Shown: piece after piece, positions 10,593-23,111 of the stretch
Numbering within the stretch: the stretch's first letter is position 1
How the letters are laid out: every line of letters starts with the position of its first letter
DNA from: Mya arenaria
Taxonomy: Eukaryota > Mollusca > Bivalvia > Myida > Myidae
DNA: 64,000 nucleotides
Direction of reading: 5' to 3'
Assembly (NCBI RefSeq): GCF_026914265.1
Contig: NC_069136.1
Coordinates: 34,247,368-34,311,367 of the forward strand
Translations under genes and position numbers: made by a program
Notes under the pieces: model-generated
Databases searched by the model: none
Told to the model about the DNA's origin: nothing
Seen by the model: the letters and a program-made list of their open reading frames with translations, nothing else

Positions 10593-11866
10593 TCGACGTA
10601 ACGAGTATATATTTGTTGTTATTATCAATTACATTGAATTAGACTCTATTTAATAACATCTCATTGAGAAGCAACTTATGTTTAATCGCAACGCAATAAA
10701 ACAATTCTTATATTATTTACATATCTTTTATTTCATTTACTTCAAAATTAATCAAAGCAACAAAATACATCCATATGCATGACACGAGCAATTGAGTAAA
10801 CAAAGAGTGACCATTATTCAAACAAACATCCTTTTTATACAAGAGCAAGGAATGAAAAAAATCGTGAAGCATGAACAACTTTACTGGCGGGGGTCTTTAC
10901 AGGAGTCGAATTCAGGAGTGAAATCAGGAGCTTATCAGCAGTAAATTCAGCAGCAACAGCAGCATAATGCATTGAATATGATTGGAATGGAGACGTTATT
11001 GAATGGTTGCTCGATTATCTGCTTTTACATTATATTGTCACAACGATTCATTGTTGAACATGTTCTCGTTTGTAATAACTGTTCTGTGAGGTTATGTTCT
11101 AATAGTTCAATACTTTATGTATATATATATACTAAATATACATAAAGTTTTAAACTATTAGAATATTCGAATATTCGATCGAAGGAATTACCACATTTTC
11201 GAATATCAATTTTGCCATTCGTTTGCATTCCTAATATACAGGCTTAGAATATTGCCCTGTGCAATTTTGTTAAATAAATGATATAAAAGATGTTCATCGA
11301 CATGACATTATTATTATTATCATAATAACATGATATTCAGCTATAAGTAATGCACCTACTACCATGGTGATTGACATAATACACGAACGCGAAGCGCGAG
11401 TTTTACATAATTTTAGTAGCAACATCAGCAACGACTCGCACCGGCAAACTGATAGTATATGTACACATACAATACAATAATAATCGCAGTTTTATACTAT
11501 TTATTTCTATTGAGGACATGTATTTTGTCTGTTGAAGTTCATCTGACGCTTCCGTAAATACAATACTCTGGAAGGCGTTTCATAAAAAATCTTAATCGTA
11601 AATTGTGTTCGTACCCAAGTATGGTTTTCTGTCCTAGGATTGTTTCATAATTTTGCAATCAATAATATTTAGACATATGCTTATTTTATAAACATATAAC
11701 TACATGACAAAAATAATCGTTGTTTTAAAAATACATTGTATTACTACACGAATCTGATTTACAAACTATCCACATATAATTTTAAAACAGAAAGTTATAA
11801 TTATTTACTTTCATAAAATATAATACATTACACTTGTATTTATTACTAATCTTGACAAATTTTCTT
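10593..11866. repeat. block A, 3' flank of TRIM-like copy A
   Basis: Carries the conserved block pieces: CATTGAGAAGCAACTT and TTTAATCGCAACGCAA (about 10660-10700), AAACAAACATCC...ATCGTGAAGCATGAA (about 10820-10880), about three units of the 23-bp repeat (about 10900-10950), the CCATGGTGATTGA region (about 11360) and the CTCTGGAAGGCGTTTCATAAA region (about 11565). About 10960-11240 is extra relative to block B and contains a hairpin-forming palindrome (11097-11162). Confidence 0.75.
11097..11162. repeat. long AT-rich palindrome
   Basis: TCTAATAGTTCAATACTTTA is mirrored by TAAAGTTTTAAACTATTAGA around a TA-rich centre, giving an almost complete hairpin of about 66 bases. It is followed by GAATATTCGAATATTCGA. 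It may be a minimal MITE or a recombination scar. Confidence 0.75.
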
Positions 11867-13686
11867 TTATTGTTTTATTTTAAACAGTTTCAGTTTCATA
11901 CCGCCTATCAAACAGTTGGTCACGGCCATTTTCGAGCCATCACTGGAGACGGAAACGGCGAACGGATATTCCATGTCGACGTCACATGACGCTAATATCT
12001 CCCCGTCGGACGATATCTGGATGACGGAGTTCGTGTTCTTAATGCAGACAAACACGGAGTCATCGGGACATACACAGGTGCCTCTGGGTTCTCGTATCCG
12101 GTCATTTTTTACCTCGTTGTTGTTGCCGGTCACAGTGTCGTACATGTAAAATGTGTGAGTATACCTGTCTGTAAGGACAAGAGTATCCCTGGATGGTACG
12201 TAGGTACAGAGACTTTCCCAATTTTTATACATCTTTCCCGAAAACTTCACGTTATCGAATTCGCTTTCATTGCCGTCTACGTCAATCATTCGTGCAGGGC
12301 TCGGGTCGTCATAAGTGCTCACTAAGAACGTTCGGTCGTTCAGGGGACAGATGGAGAAGCATTTGGTGGACGTGGTCAGCGTCTTCATCAGCGTGATCGT
12401 GTTGTCGCTGCCCACTGTCAGCAGGCAGATGGCTCGGATATCTCCGTCACTGACGGTTACTGCAATATTGTTATCACAGTAAGAAGTTATGTCACGAGGA
12501 TATGTCTTGAATTTATAAAATGTGCCGATCCTCTTCAATGTGTCACTCAAAATAAAACATTTACAGTTCTTGTTATCCACGGCGACCATTCTCCGGTCCG
12601 GCAGGAAGTCCAGCCCAGTAAACAACGGCTGCATCTCGTCGTCTCCTCTTTTGAAGATGTTCATGGTTTTCAAAAGCTCAAGACTCACCACCCGTTGTTG
12701 AATCTTGTTCACATTTTAGAGCTATTTGCTGGCTTGATTAAATCGTATCCATTTAATGATTGTGTTTTTTGCTCTTGTGTTTCATTTAATGAGAATAATT
12801 CCACATCAGTAGTTTTTATTTTCAAAATGTTTTCGTTGATTTCTAGTCCCACTTTGACGGTGTAATCATTCTTCAACAAAATGTTCAGAATTTGTGATGC
12901 TTTGTCTTGCATCCTTTTAAGAATGAGGTTAAGAATGAACATTTCCGTTTCCGTTCCATTCTCGCGAACGCTATCCGACATTGCCAAGTGCGTGTCAAGT
13001 TCTTTCTTCAGGTTTTCAGCCGCATTTCTTCTCGTATTTAGGCGCTCATCTTCCTGTGTATTATGGTTAGTCATTTCGCTGACAATTCGCGCCTTTGCTT
13101 TCTTAATTTTCGTTAATAAGTCTTCTTTGTAAATATCAATTTCGTTAAAGATTTATTCGACTCTCGAAACGTTGTTCAATTGATCCTCCTCGCATTTCAT
13201 TATAACTTCTGAGGCAGTGATAATGGATGCACGTATATTTTCCCTTTCATTACATTTCACATTCTTAGCCACCTTTGATATTTCGTGGATATTATTGCAT
13301 CTTCGATGACGAGAAAAGGCACAGATTTCACAGCACAAATCCTCGTGGTCTGCACAGTGAAACATGAACACGCGTTTATGTTCACAACACTGATCCAGTC
13401 CCTTCATATCGACATCTGGCTTGACACAGGCTTCATGGGCAGCCACGATATCATGTTCATCTACGTTTGTCATGTGTCCCTTGTGTACAACACAGCAGTC
13501 GTCGCATAGATATACCTTGCATGTATTACAGAACAACGAAGCCACCTCTGACCTGTCCCGACGACGACAAGGTTCACACCTGCTCCCGATTCTTCCACCG
13601 ACGGCGTCACTGCCATATTCCTGAATGTTTTCATGCTTGTTAGTTATCCACTTATGTATAAAACTTGTAAAAATTCTTCCGAACAT
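11867..13686 (-). pseudogene. TRIM-like two-B-box, coiled-coil, beta-propeller gene, copy A (broken)
   Basis: The N-terminal half (13686-13153) has a B-box 1 with the CEPCRRRDRSEVASLFCNTC pattern and a B-box 2 starting CCEHKRVFMFHC. There is no RING finger. A charged coiled-coil region follows (13152-12715), then NHL-like propeller blades in 12712-11867 (GLDFLPDRRMVAVD, TCVCPDDSVFVC, AVSVSSDGSKMAV). Two defects are visible. TAA at 13153-13155 replaces the GAA seen in copies B and C, with the frame otherwise continuing. Indels near 12710-12725 put the propeller half in another frame. The N-terminus differs from copies B and C: the first ATG at 13686 adds about 11 residues and the ancestral start may be lost. 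Such proteins are usually cytoplasmic ubiquitin-ligase-related or scaffold proteins, expanded in molluscs. This copy is probably a pseudogene. Confidence 0.85.
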
Positions 13687-13689
13687 GTT

Positions 13690-14295
13690 TATCAGCTGTG
13701 ACTATACAAATATCAATCTACTTTCGTTTTAGTATAGTTCACTGTGCATTCGCTTCCAGGTAAAATATTATTAATCGAAAGATATCTACTTTCTATTCAG
13801 ATATGTTCACTGTGCAATGACGTTTCATTTACATTTACATTGTTTATAAAGGTCGCTTGTCTGCTAGCGTTATCTATCATGTACGTTAATATATGATATG
13901 ATCAATAAAAGGATCAATCTGACGTAGAATTGAGACAAATTGAAAATGTAAATCTCGTGTTTTATGTGTTGTATGACTTTCAAAATATTTCTAGGTATAG
14001 TCGGAAAAGAAATTTAAATGTATATATTTAAGTATATTAAATGAGTGTAACGCAATTCAATATTGTATTCGTTAATTTCATAACAACACAAAATGCATGT
14101 CCTTGAAAGTTTATTCAAGTAAAATAAACTTGCTTAAATTACACCAGTTTCAAAACAATATACTCCGATAAAGACCTACACAATTATAAGCATAGTTTAT
14201 GAAGATGTTTTCAGGGAAATGTGAAGCTCATCTTTAGACAAGTTTATTAAAAACGGGTAAAAACTATGAAATTGTTTTATCAGACCCTTAAGCAG
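13690..14295. other. upstream flank of TRIM-like copy A; no gene seen
   Basis: A short piece (CTACTTTCGTTTTAGTATAG..TTCA, 13717-13745, repeated in part at about 13788-13810) resembles the region just upstream of copy B. Otherwise AT-rich with no recognisable feature. Confidence 0.5.
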
Positions 14296-14342
14296 GGGTA
14301 GATCCAGATTTGAAGGTTGTGTGTGTGGGGGAGGGGGGGGGG

Positions 14343-14660
14343 GCTTGGAATGGCAATCCATGAGTACTTAAAACATGCAAAGCTTTATTATCAACATCAA
14401 ATCACGGCCGGTAATCGCGCTCCGGGTGTACTCTCAACATTAAAAAACCTTTTATTTCTATGGAATCACGCCTTGGAATCTCACTCCAGAAATACTGAAA
14501 TCTTTTAAACATATATCATTATTATCGAATCACAAATTGGAAACTCACTCCTGGAACACTCAAAACCTTTAAAGCTAACTATACATTAGTAGGTCACGCC
14601 TTAGAATCTCACTCGAGGAACACTCAAAACATTCAAAGCTAGATCATTACTATCAAATCA
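14343..14660. repeat. 64-bp degenerate tandem repeat, about 5 units
   Basis: Units of about 63-65 bp share AATCACGCCTTGGAATCTCA, CTC..GGAACACTCAAAAC and TTTAAAGCTA..TCATTA. Units begin near 14343, 14400, 14463, 14528 and 14593. A poly-G run precedes it (14328-14343). Confidence 0.8.
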
Positions 14661-14854
14661 TGACTGTACATTGTGTTTTACAATACATTAATCTATATAA
14701 AATTGTATGTTTATGCAATTTGAACTAAACAAAGTATCATTATTACAATGTAATCTAAAGGGAGAACCCCAGTAGCCAAACAATAACAATGAACCTCCTA
14801 AAAGGCCTAACTTCAATGCCCAAGGGAGATCACAAGCTTGAGTACCACAAAGTA

Positions 14855-15705
14855 CATTTGTACCACATTCAAAACAACACAAGCATGGCATGTACAAAAC
14901 CATGCAATAATATCAGATACAAGACAAGACAGTCATACCACATACAGACCAACACAATTATGCTGCATACAGAACAACACAGTAATGCCACATACAAGAA
15001 AACACAGCCATACCACATCCAGAACAACACAGTCATGCCAGATACAAAATAGCACTGCTATACGACATACAAAACAACACAGCCATACTACACACATAAC
15101 AACACAGCCATACCACATACAAAACATCAGTCATGTCACATACAAAACAACATTGTCATGCCACATACAAAAAAGCACAATTATATCACATACAAAACAA
15201 CACAGTCATACCACATTCAAAACAACACAGCCATGTCATAAACAAAACAACACAGTATTGCCAAATACAAAATAGCACAATTATATCACATGCAAAAAAC
15301 ACAGTCATACCACATACAAAACAATACCGTCATGCCATATACAAAACAACACAGCCATACCATAAACAGAACAACACAGTCATACCATAAACAAAACAAC
15401 ACAGCCATACAAAATACAGAACAACACTGTCATATCACATAAAGAGCAACACAGTTATTTTCACTTACTAAACAAAACAGTTATGCCACATACAAAACAA
15501 CACAGTCATGCCACACACAGAACATCACAGTCATACCACAAACCAAACAACACAATCATGCCACACACAGAACATCACAGCCATACCACAAACCAAACAA
15601 CACAATCATGCCACACACAGAACATCACAGCCATACCACAAACCAAACAACACAATCATGCCACACACAGAGCAGCACAGTTATACCACATACAAAACAA
15701 CACTG
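14855..15705. repeat. 25-bp minisatellite, about 34 copies, with a 50-bp higher-order part
   Basis: Consensus ACACAGTCATGCCACATACA plus AAACA. From about 15505 to 15670 a two-unit (50-bp) version is repeated three times almost identically (CACAATCATGCCACACACAG..., ATCACAGCCATACCACAAAC...), evidence of recent local amplification. All three frames are open over long stretches, giving His/Thr/Gln-rich frames on the plus strand and Cys/Val-rich ones on the minus. These come from composition and are not genes. Confidence 0.95.
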
Positions 15706-15719
15706 CATCTCAGAAATGA

Positions 15720-16925
15720 ATCGAAACATATTTATTAGCATAATGATGGTCGTCGCCTTGGAACAATCAGTGAAATGGGAATCCTGTATGGATATTAATT
15801 AGTTGACAAGTACTTACCCTCGCACTTTCATGATTCACATTAGAATATTTACACGTCAACTTCCACTCCTTTAATGAACTGCCTTTCGGCAATTACGAAT
15901 ATTTTCGACGAACACAACATCTTTGGATATGTTCGGATCGCGAAACGTTGCTTATTTATATAGATGTGAATTGAAAATCGTTGATCTTGTTATTGTTTGT
16001 ATTGTGTCAGCAGGCAACTAGAACTTAAATTCACATGTTGTTAATTTATGATAGGTTAAATGAATTGTTGTCATTAGCGTTTCAATGATACGTTTAAAAG
16101 TGATTTAAGTTTGAGCAAAACTGATCCTGTCACTGTCACAATTGAACATTGTACAATTCTGTGGCCCGTCCTAATGTTTAATGGCTCGTATACAGAAGTG
16201 GTCAAGATTTATGCAAATAATGTCAACTATGTGTCCTCGATATATACAATTATTCACGTCTTTAAAAATATATACATTATTGATTTCAGGAGATTGGTTC
16301 AAGTACCCGAGGTACTTCAGTTTTCAGGTGGATTAGTTTGGCGGGACACATGATTTCCTCGTGTTTTTGTTGGTTATATGGGGAAAACTATTGTGTTTTC
16401 GTCACTCGAGGTTTTGTAATTGGTGACATTAGAAGGTATTTTACGATGTCTGAAGTGAAGATATAAATTTGATCATATTTCCTGCCCATCCCATCCCTAT
16501 TTTCAGGTTGAATTTGCTATATCATGTGTTCTATTAATATGTATTTTTAATTCATTTACAGAGTTCCACTGTGAGTGTCTTACATAAGTTAGTAACTTAT
16601 TTGTTACGTTTATGATTTCAGATTCACCGTATATTCAGTTTCGTTCCAGTTGCTTCATGATGTTTTCCAAGATTCCGTTATAGTTGTTGCTGACTCTAAA
16701 GGCGACGTGACCACGATTGACCAAGGTTACGATCCAGATGTGCTTAGACGCTATTACAAATCTTCCAGCATCGGAATACTGTCTTTTCCTGTGTACATGT
16801 TCACCAAATACATTGCCAATTCCTAAACTGTTTGTGTTGTTGTATTTTGAGATTAGTTAACAATTAGTTTACTCACGTATTGAGTGAGTAAGCTATATAT
16901 CACCAAGATATTTTGAACCGAGGAC
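15720..16925. other. no feature seen
   Basis: AT-rich spacer with short chance frames only, such as 16111-16353. Nothing is recognised. Confidence 0.5.
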
Positions 16926-17335
16926 AGATTTTGACTCGTGTCCGTATGAATAGCAATGTCGACGATAATGTCCCCTTTTACGAAAAGAGTACAAATATTA
17001 ACGAATACTATACGGTTTATTACGACTGTGATCCGCCTAGCGTGGCTCTGTTACTCCACGGACATGGGCGTTGACTAGTCGCATTGTGTATTTTACTTGA
17101 ACTCTCGTCGTAGAATGGAACGGGGCCAGATATATTGATAGTCGTTCATATGTCGCTGTTACTCGCATTCCTGCCGTGAATAAACCGCAAGTCGTTCAAG
17201 CCATGTTCTTCCTATTCCTACCGATTAACGCCCCATGTGCAAGGATCAACCCTCCGCTGGTCTTTTATTCACAAAGTATAATATAAAGTAGTAAATCGTT
17301 GGTTCATACTAGACGGCATCAGCACGAAATTGTAC
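16926..17335 (+). repeat. duplicated 5' block of unit 1
   Basis: Shares an ordered set of pieces with 26880-27310, including GTGGCTCTGTTACTCC / ATGGCTCTGTTATGG and TCGTCGTAGAATGGAACGGG / TCGTCGTATCATGGAATGGG. Others are AGTCGTTCATA.., CGATTAACGCC / CGATAAACACC, GATCAACCCTCCGCTGGT / GATCGATCCTCTGCTGGT and GACGGCATCAGCA. It lies about 2 kb upstream of the first exon of unit 1, so it may be the promoter region or an older flanking repeat of that family. Confidence 0.7.
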
Positions 17336-18629
17336 TCCTGAAAAATTAATATCGCCTCTTGTGTTTGAGCGCTGCAATAAATAAAATGCAATGTTTGGCT
17401 TCAACAATGACGATTTAAATATATCAAAAATAAATGTTATAGTTTTAAACTTACAGAAAATAAAAGAAAATCAGGCAAATTTCAAATTACCTGATTTAAG
17501 TATAAAATTAAACTATATATACAACCAAGCAGGCAAAAAATACCTCACTGAATTTATTGTTTCAACGCCCAAACCATTCAAGTAGAGTTTTTAAGTGTTT
17601 CATACTTTGTTTTTTTTAAACTTGATTTCGCATTCACCAAGCTTTGGAAGTTAAATAATCTAGATAAAACTTCATTTGAAAAAACATATCATGCATCTTT
17701 CTTATTTCAGCACTGTCGGCGTTTAAGCAGCCGGAAGCGAACCAGACGCGCGCCCCATCTATAAGCTCTTTATACTACGTTTAACAGTTGTTTTTAAACA
17801 TAATGTAATTGAACCGCTGAATCACATCATAAAAACCATTGTCAGTAACCCCCGATACTCTTCTACAATATGGTACGTTGAGTACCGTGGCAGATTTTCC
17901 TGAAACCGCCATTTTATTGGTACATACTCCATTAGCGGTTACGATTTTTTTAATTGCTTGACTATGTTTACATGTTAAGGAGACGATACAATAAAAATCC
18001 TACATACCTCCAACCCAAACAATTGCCAAAACTGGTGAAATGACGAATCCACATGAAGAACATGTACGAAATGAAAACAGTTAAACATGACAAAAGAAGG
18101 AGGCGGGAAAAGAGAATCGGGGACCATCCACACGTGTTCATTAACATTGAATATACCAACGGTCAATCTGATGGAAAGGCGCATGAATTCTTTGAACATG
18201 TTATACATATAGTAATGTATGTCCTAAATTATCATAAATGAGTTATGTTTAGTGAAGAAAATGGTTGAAAAACATACCAAATCTGTATAATAGTGATGTG
18301 TTATGAGCGTGCACATCTGGCATTAGAGTGGATAAAAGTAAAATTAAAGATGCTCTCTTACTCCAAAATATGATTACGTTGTATTCTTAATATGAATGTT
18401 TTAAAATAAAGTGGTATTTTAATCCTTTTAAACCGCATAACACCATTCGTCCAATGTAGTAACCCCGGAACATTAATACCTTGAACGCCTTTCTGATATT
18501 AAACACCTGCAATAAAAAAGTGATACGCAATTAAACATTTTATCAACTTTAAAACTATAAACGTTATGTTATTCTTCCCACTCTGGCAATAATTAATCAA
18601 AAGCCATGTATTATTCTATAAATAATGCA
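17336..18629. other. no feature seen
   Basis: AT-rich. A 64-codon ATG frame at 17391-17585 has no recognisable family and a composition like the background. Nothing else stands out. Confidence 0.4.
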
Positions 18630-18775
18630 TAAGTGTCTAGACGTTGTGGCAATGTTACCACCAACGTTGTCATGACGTTAACTTTATTGATTATATTGTC
18701 CTAACGTTAGGAATGTACAGATTCCTCAACGTTGTTACAACGTTATCTTGACAACCAAAGCACAACATTCATGAA
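18630..18775. repeat. AACGTTGT-rich palindromic repeat patch
   Basis: Contains ACGTTGTGGCAATGTTACCA, CCAACGTTGTCATGACGTTA, CCTAACGTTAGG and CAACGTTGTTACAACGTTAT. All are variants of an AACGTTGTnACAACGTT palindrome, followed by CTTGACAACCAAAGCACAAC. It looks like a decayed tandem of short inverted repeats. Confidence 0.6.
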
Positions 18776-19004
18776 ACCTTGTATCAAGCATTGGGTGAGG
18801 TAAACAAAACAAAAACAAAACGTCTGTCAAATGTAATCGTTACAATAAAAGCACACACATAGCTGAAAATGTATTACCTTGTTTTATCAAATCACATTGC
18901 GCCAGTTGTTGCACTGTTTTATTGCTGGTTTGGTAGATGATTTATTCTAATACAATTGGATGGATATTTATACCATTTACCAATATAAAACGCACATCAT
19001 ATCA

Positions 19005-20215
19005 GCGCGTGATGCCCTTATCTCATTACGACTACACGTAATAATCGCTCTTTGGAAAATCCGTATTTATTTTCCTGTTTGACATCTTTTCCATCGTGAC
19101 CATTGCTCTTTGGAATATAATAATTAATCATTTAGATTGACAATGGGGAAAACTTATAAAAAAGGTAATCATTTTTAATCGTACATCAAAGTATTTAATT
19201 TCACTGGTTTAAATCGAGAACTAGTCCTATATGGGCATATGTTTTAATAACAACGTAAAAACATGTACATAAAGAAACTTAATTATTACAACACAGTTTG
19301 AATAATGATATTCGAATACATATTTACATCAACTTCATTCATGAAAACCATGACTATTTTAACAACACCAATAGTGTGGATCCCAGTGACACAATCTGCG
19401 CAATTATTTTATTGCCTGGGGAGAATGTTTATCATTTGTCCCACATTATATATATATATTAGGTGGGATCCCATTGGGATTTTAAACATATCTCTTTATA
19501 GCACGGGCTTGGTCATCAATCGTAATCTTAAATAACAGTGTCGCGTCTACCAAAGTAAACAAACACATTTTCTATACTCCCCTGCGCAGGGTTATCAAAT
19601 TGGGCTGACAGACTACATAATATTACAAACACGATCAGCTCATGATTAGACTATACCTAAAAATAGTTGTTTCCTTATGTAATCCTTATTTATATTCCTG
19701 TTAAACACCTTCTTAATCGTCACCGTTGCCTGTTGGGATACAATCTTTATTTTTTTCAGATATGGGAAAAGCACAGGGTAACCGTACCAGTAAGTGTTTT
19801 ACTTTACTAATGCAAATTTTGTTGTTTTAACCGAGAGCTATTCCTATATAGGCATCTATTGTATTAATAACGTACAAAACGCATGCACGCAAAGGAACAT
19901 CAATATTTATTTTAACTAGGTTTAAATAATGATATTCGAATACATATTTGCATCAACTTGATTCATGAAAAACACCAACAACAAGAAGTTCGCTTTTAAA
20001 TATTTTAATATGAATATCGAGATGTACTTACTTATACTTAAATTTATTTTGGAATATGTCTACTTTTTGTGAACGATTATACATACTACTTTTCCTCACA
20101 ATGATCAAAGTGTTTTTTGCATTTTCTGAAAACTGAAATTCGGTGGGATCCCGTTGTCTACATATATCTATATATAGCACGGGCTTGAAACTGGGTATTG
20201 ATGAATCATTTAATA
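19005..20215 (+). repeat. tandemly duplicated first-exon block of unit 1
   Basis: Two successive copies (about 19005-19540 and 19615-20215) share TATTCCTGTT(T/A)...ACA(T/C)CTT, an ATG exon, CCTATAT(G/A)GGCAT(A/C)T, ATAATGATATTCGAATACAT and then GGTGGGATCCC(A/G)TTG...TATAGCACGGGCTTG. The same block recurs at 27715-28360 (unit 2) and 33115-33755 (unit 3). Confidence 0.75.
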
Positions 20216-22216
20216 TTAAAATGTGAAGTTTTTTTCATGTATTCGCACATGGGAGGGTTTTTTTGTGGTTGTTATTGCAAACATATTACCAATTTAAATC
20301 CCAGTTCAAACAATTATTACGTAAGATATAAACACTTCTACAAGTTCTACAAGTTTGGAGCTACGGTCCCAGGGTTCCAGCATTTGACACAAGGGGTTGG
20401 GCGTAACCCTCCGACTTTTTTTTTTGATTTCCATATGACATGCTCCGCTCCGACTGCCTTGTTACTTTATCCTTTCCATGTCTTTTTATCTAGGTCGTTC
20501 CGCACGCAAAGAGAAACCCAAGTCAAAATGCAGGGGTGAAAAGAAAAAAGGTAGGAATAGTTAAAACGAAAAGTATTATTTATGAATTTTTTCAGTGTTA
20601 GTGAATCAAATCGTTAAACAATCAAAGTCAATGAGGACGGTTTAGTGATATAAGTATCTGCCTCTCATTCAAATGGTTCAAGCCACATCAGGGACGTTCC
20701 TTTGGCCTATAAATAAGGGGCAGGTTTCTATCAAGGAAACGGACCGGAGGTTGATTTATGTCAAATAATAGATTGGTCACACACGATCTGAACATAATAA
20801 GTATACGAATTCAAAACATAGATGAAGAAAAAAGAAAAGACAATTTAGGACAGGTTTCTACCAAGGGAACGGACCGGAGGTTGAGTTATGTCAAATGATA
20901 GATTGGTCACATACAAGTTGAACGTCATACGTTTACAGATAACAAAAAAGAGAGAAGAAAAAGCAGCATGCATATTATGTTAAATAGTCCAAGTTTAATT
21001 GTTATTGAGCCTAACGATATAATGATAAAACATGCGATTTCCATGGACAATGAAATTAATAGTCAATTTGAGAATAAATGTTGTTTCAGCGTACACCACA
21101 CATGTTAATATTTAAAATTTTCAGCGACATTCAAATCCGATGCTTTTCTGAAGAAATCAAGGTCTGGAGTAAGCACGAAAGATGAATTAAGACGGTAAGC
21201 GAAACTGTGCATACAAAAATGTATTCATATATATATATTAAGATTGTGTTATAAAAGTAACTTAGTATAACAACATGCATTCTTGCTTAAAACATATATA
21301 TCGTCTAATTGTCAATCATGCGCATTTTTCTGGTAAACGAGTAATTTAATTCCTACGGATAAGAACTCTATAAGCAATGCTTTCGTTCCAATCCATTTCA
21401 ATATCAGATACAACTTGTGTGTGAGCAAACACCAGTCTTAGGCGACACCCAATATTATTATAGCATTAAACCCTTTATACGAGCATAAAATATTATTAAA
21501 CTCATGAGATACATAAATTTCTTTGAGACATACCATAACAACCTTATTTATTTATTTATATATTTATATGTGTATATATATTCCTACTCGTGACCGTTAC
21601 CATGTCGAGAAATAGCGTTTAATCTAGTCTGATTGAATTTTTAGCTGTTTACAAACAAAAAAAGTCAAATCATTTGAGAGAATTCGGCGCGGGGGTGGAG
21701 TGGCCGCGTCAGAGAAAAAAAAAGGTAGGGACAGTAAGCACCATAATAATTATTAAAGTCAGAACACTAAATCAAGTAGTTAACAATAGGTAAAAAAGGT
21801 TGTCTAGTGGTATAAGCAGGAAACGGCCCAAAACACGGTACATACATTTCAGCATATAGATCGAACACATTCGAGCTTAGTAGAGCTAGTATTTAATCTA
21901 AAACAACATATTCATTCCAGCGATCACATTTTCTTGAATATTTTACGTTTTAATGCTATTTGTACTTAGCGATAAAAATAATCCGCCTTTTCATGGACTA
22001 TGAAAAAATGCAGGTTTCTGTTGATATCGCACATATAATAGATTATTGAGTCATATTTCAGAGTATGCGCAACCAGATAGAGCAAGGTCGGGAACACAGC
22101 CTGAGCCAGCTGACGTTTTACCGGGCGGAGTTAATCCTCCCTCGGAGATACTGCCGAAACCGAACTTAGATACATTGTTATTCGGTTTTCGGTCAAGCCG
22201 TTTCACAACTCACTAA
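19762..22216 (+). CDS. unit 1: multi-exon gene of unknown function (exons partly duplicated)
   Basis: Candidate exons, each next to GT/AG: 19762-19789 (MGKAQGNRT, phase 1 out, donor AGTAAGTG); an alternative first exon 19143-19164 (MGKTYKK); 20494-20550 (SRSARKEKPKSKCRGEKKK, phases 1/1); 21125-21194 (ATFKSDAFLKKSRSGVSTKD, phases 1/2, donor GGTAAGC); a second Lys-rich exon ending at 21724 (GTAGGG donor); and 22062-22216 (YAQPDRARSGTQPEPAD... to a TAA at 22214-22216). The exon at 21125 ends in phase 2 but 22062 needs phase 1, so the two are probably not adjacent in one transcript; 21724 to 22062 fits if the Lys-rich exon also ends in phase 1. The protein would be short, very basic and low in hydrophobics, with no signal peptide or membrane segment. 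I do not recognise the family. Homologous exons in units 2 and 3 with the same phases support a real gene family, possibly decayed here. Confidence 0.5.
20635..20960 (+). repeat. tRNA-derived SINE-like element, 3' part duplicated
   Basis: GGTTTAGTGATATAAG resembles an A box and AATGGTTCAAGCC a B box, followed by GGGACGTTCCTTTGGCCT and GGCAGGTTTCTATCAAGGAA. The 3' half (CAGGTTTCTACCAAGGGAAC... at 20850) is repeated. A related copy lies at 29206-29365 in unit 2, and a short remnant (GTTGTCTAGTGGTATAAG) at about 21800. Confidence 0.65.
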
Positions 22217-23111
22217 TTTATCCAGAAAGAACTTTATTAGGAATGTGTAAAAGTGAAAAAAACAACATCATATATATCAGTTTCTGATTTGACTTTCTGC
22301 AAAATAATTTACAATACAGGTTTGTCAGACATTTGTGTATACACTGTATGCGTTTATTTCCATGTACAAACATATTGACATATTTTATTTCATAAGTTTT
22401 ATGAGTATTTATCGCTGTACAATGAATAAGTCGGAAATAAACTGTATGCTAAAAGGACACTGAAAAGATTTTGGTTGGTTATGTGACTGTTTCGGCCCCA
22501 ATGTGAGTATCAGTGTTGTTTTGTTGTCAAGCATAATTCACAGACGTAATACTGGTATGAGCTACACTGGTTTATTAACGAGCGGTAGTGTATAACGTTG
22601 ACACACGGGACTTACATTTAACGTCCATCCAGATAGACGATTAGACGTGCTAGTGGTGAGTCATTAAATAAAACAAGCCCTAGGATGACAGACAATTGTT
22701 CTGTTACTAGACCAAGGATTCTCAAATTTTCCCTTTGTGCGTAAGTGGGCTCAATATTTTTTTCTGGTATTTTGGGTTCGAAGCAAGACAAACAAACGCA
22801 AACGGGTAAACAGAAAGCTCTAATTATTTCGGGAATAACTCCCCTAACTGCTCCGGTTTGACTGAACTATCGTTGATTCTAATTGAAACGCTGTTACATC
22901 AAAAAGCACTGGCCTAAGTAGTAAAAACAAACAAAGAAGCAAAGTTCAACGACATCGAGAAACCAGGAAAATGTACATGTGCCTTCATTGTGGTCGTTTA
23001 CGCTCCAGCAATATACCTGTTTTCGCACGATTTGTCAAAAGATAAACATCACGGTAAAACAGTTTACATTCTGGATAATGATCCTTCGAACCCATTTAAT
23101 GCATCCAAAGT
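21195..23111. other. introns and spacer of unit 1
   Basis: Apart from the exons listed under unit 1 (ending at 21724, and 22062-22216), this is AT-rich with nothing recognised. Confidence 0.45.

Noticed and set aside
11916-13624. Plus-strand frames across TRIM-like copy A (and equivalents at 46561-47329 and 59799-61483)
   Set aside because: Antisense shadows of the B-box and propeller coding sequence.
14789-15802. Several His/Thr/Gln-rich frames and a Cys/Val-rich antisense frame
   Set aside because: All arise from the 25-bp tandem repeat, which has few stop codons; no start context or flanking exon supports a gene.
17391-17585. 64-codon ATG frame
   Set aside because: Background composition, no recognised domain, no splice or homology support.
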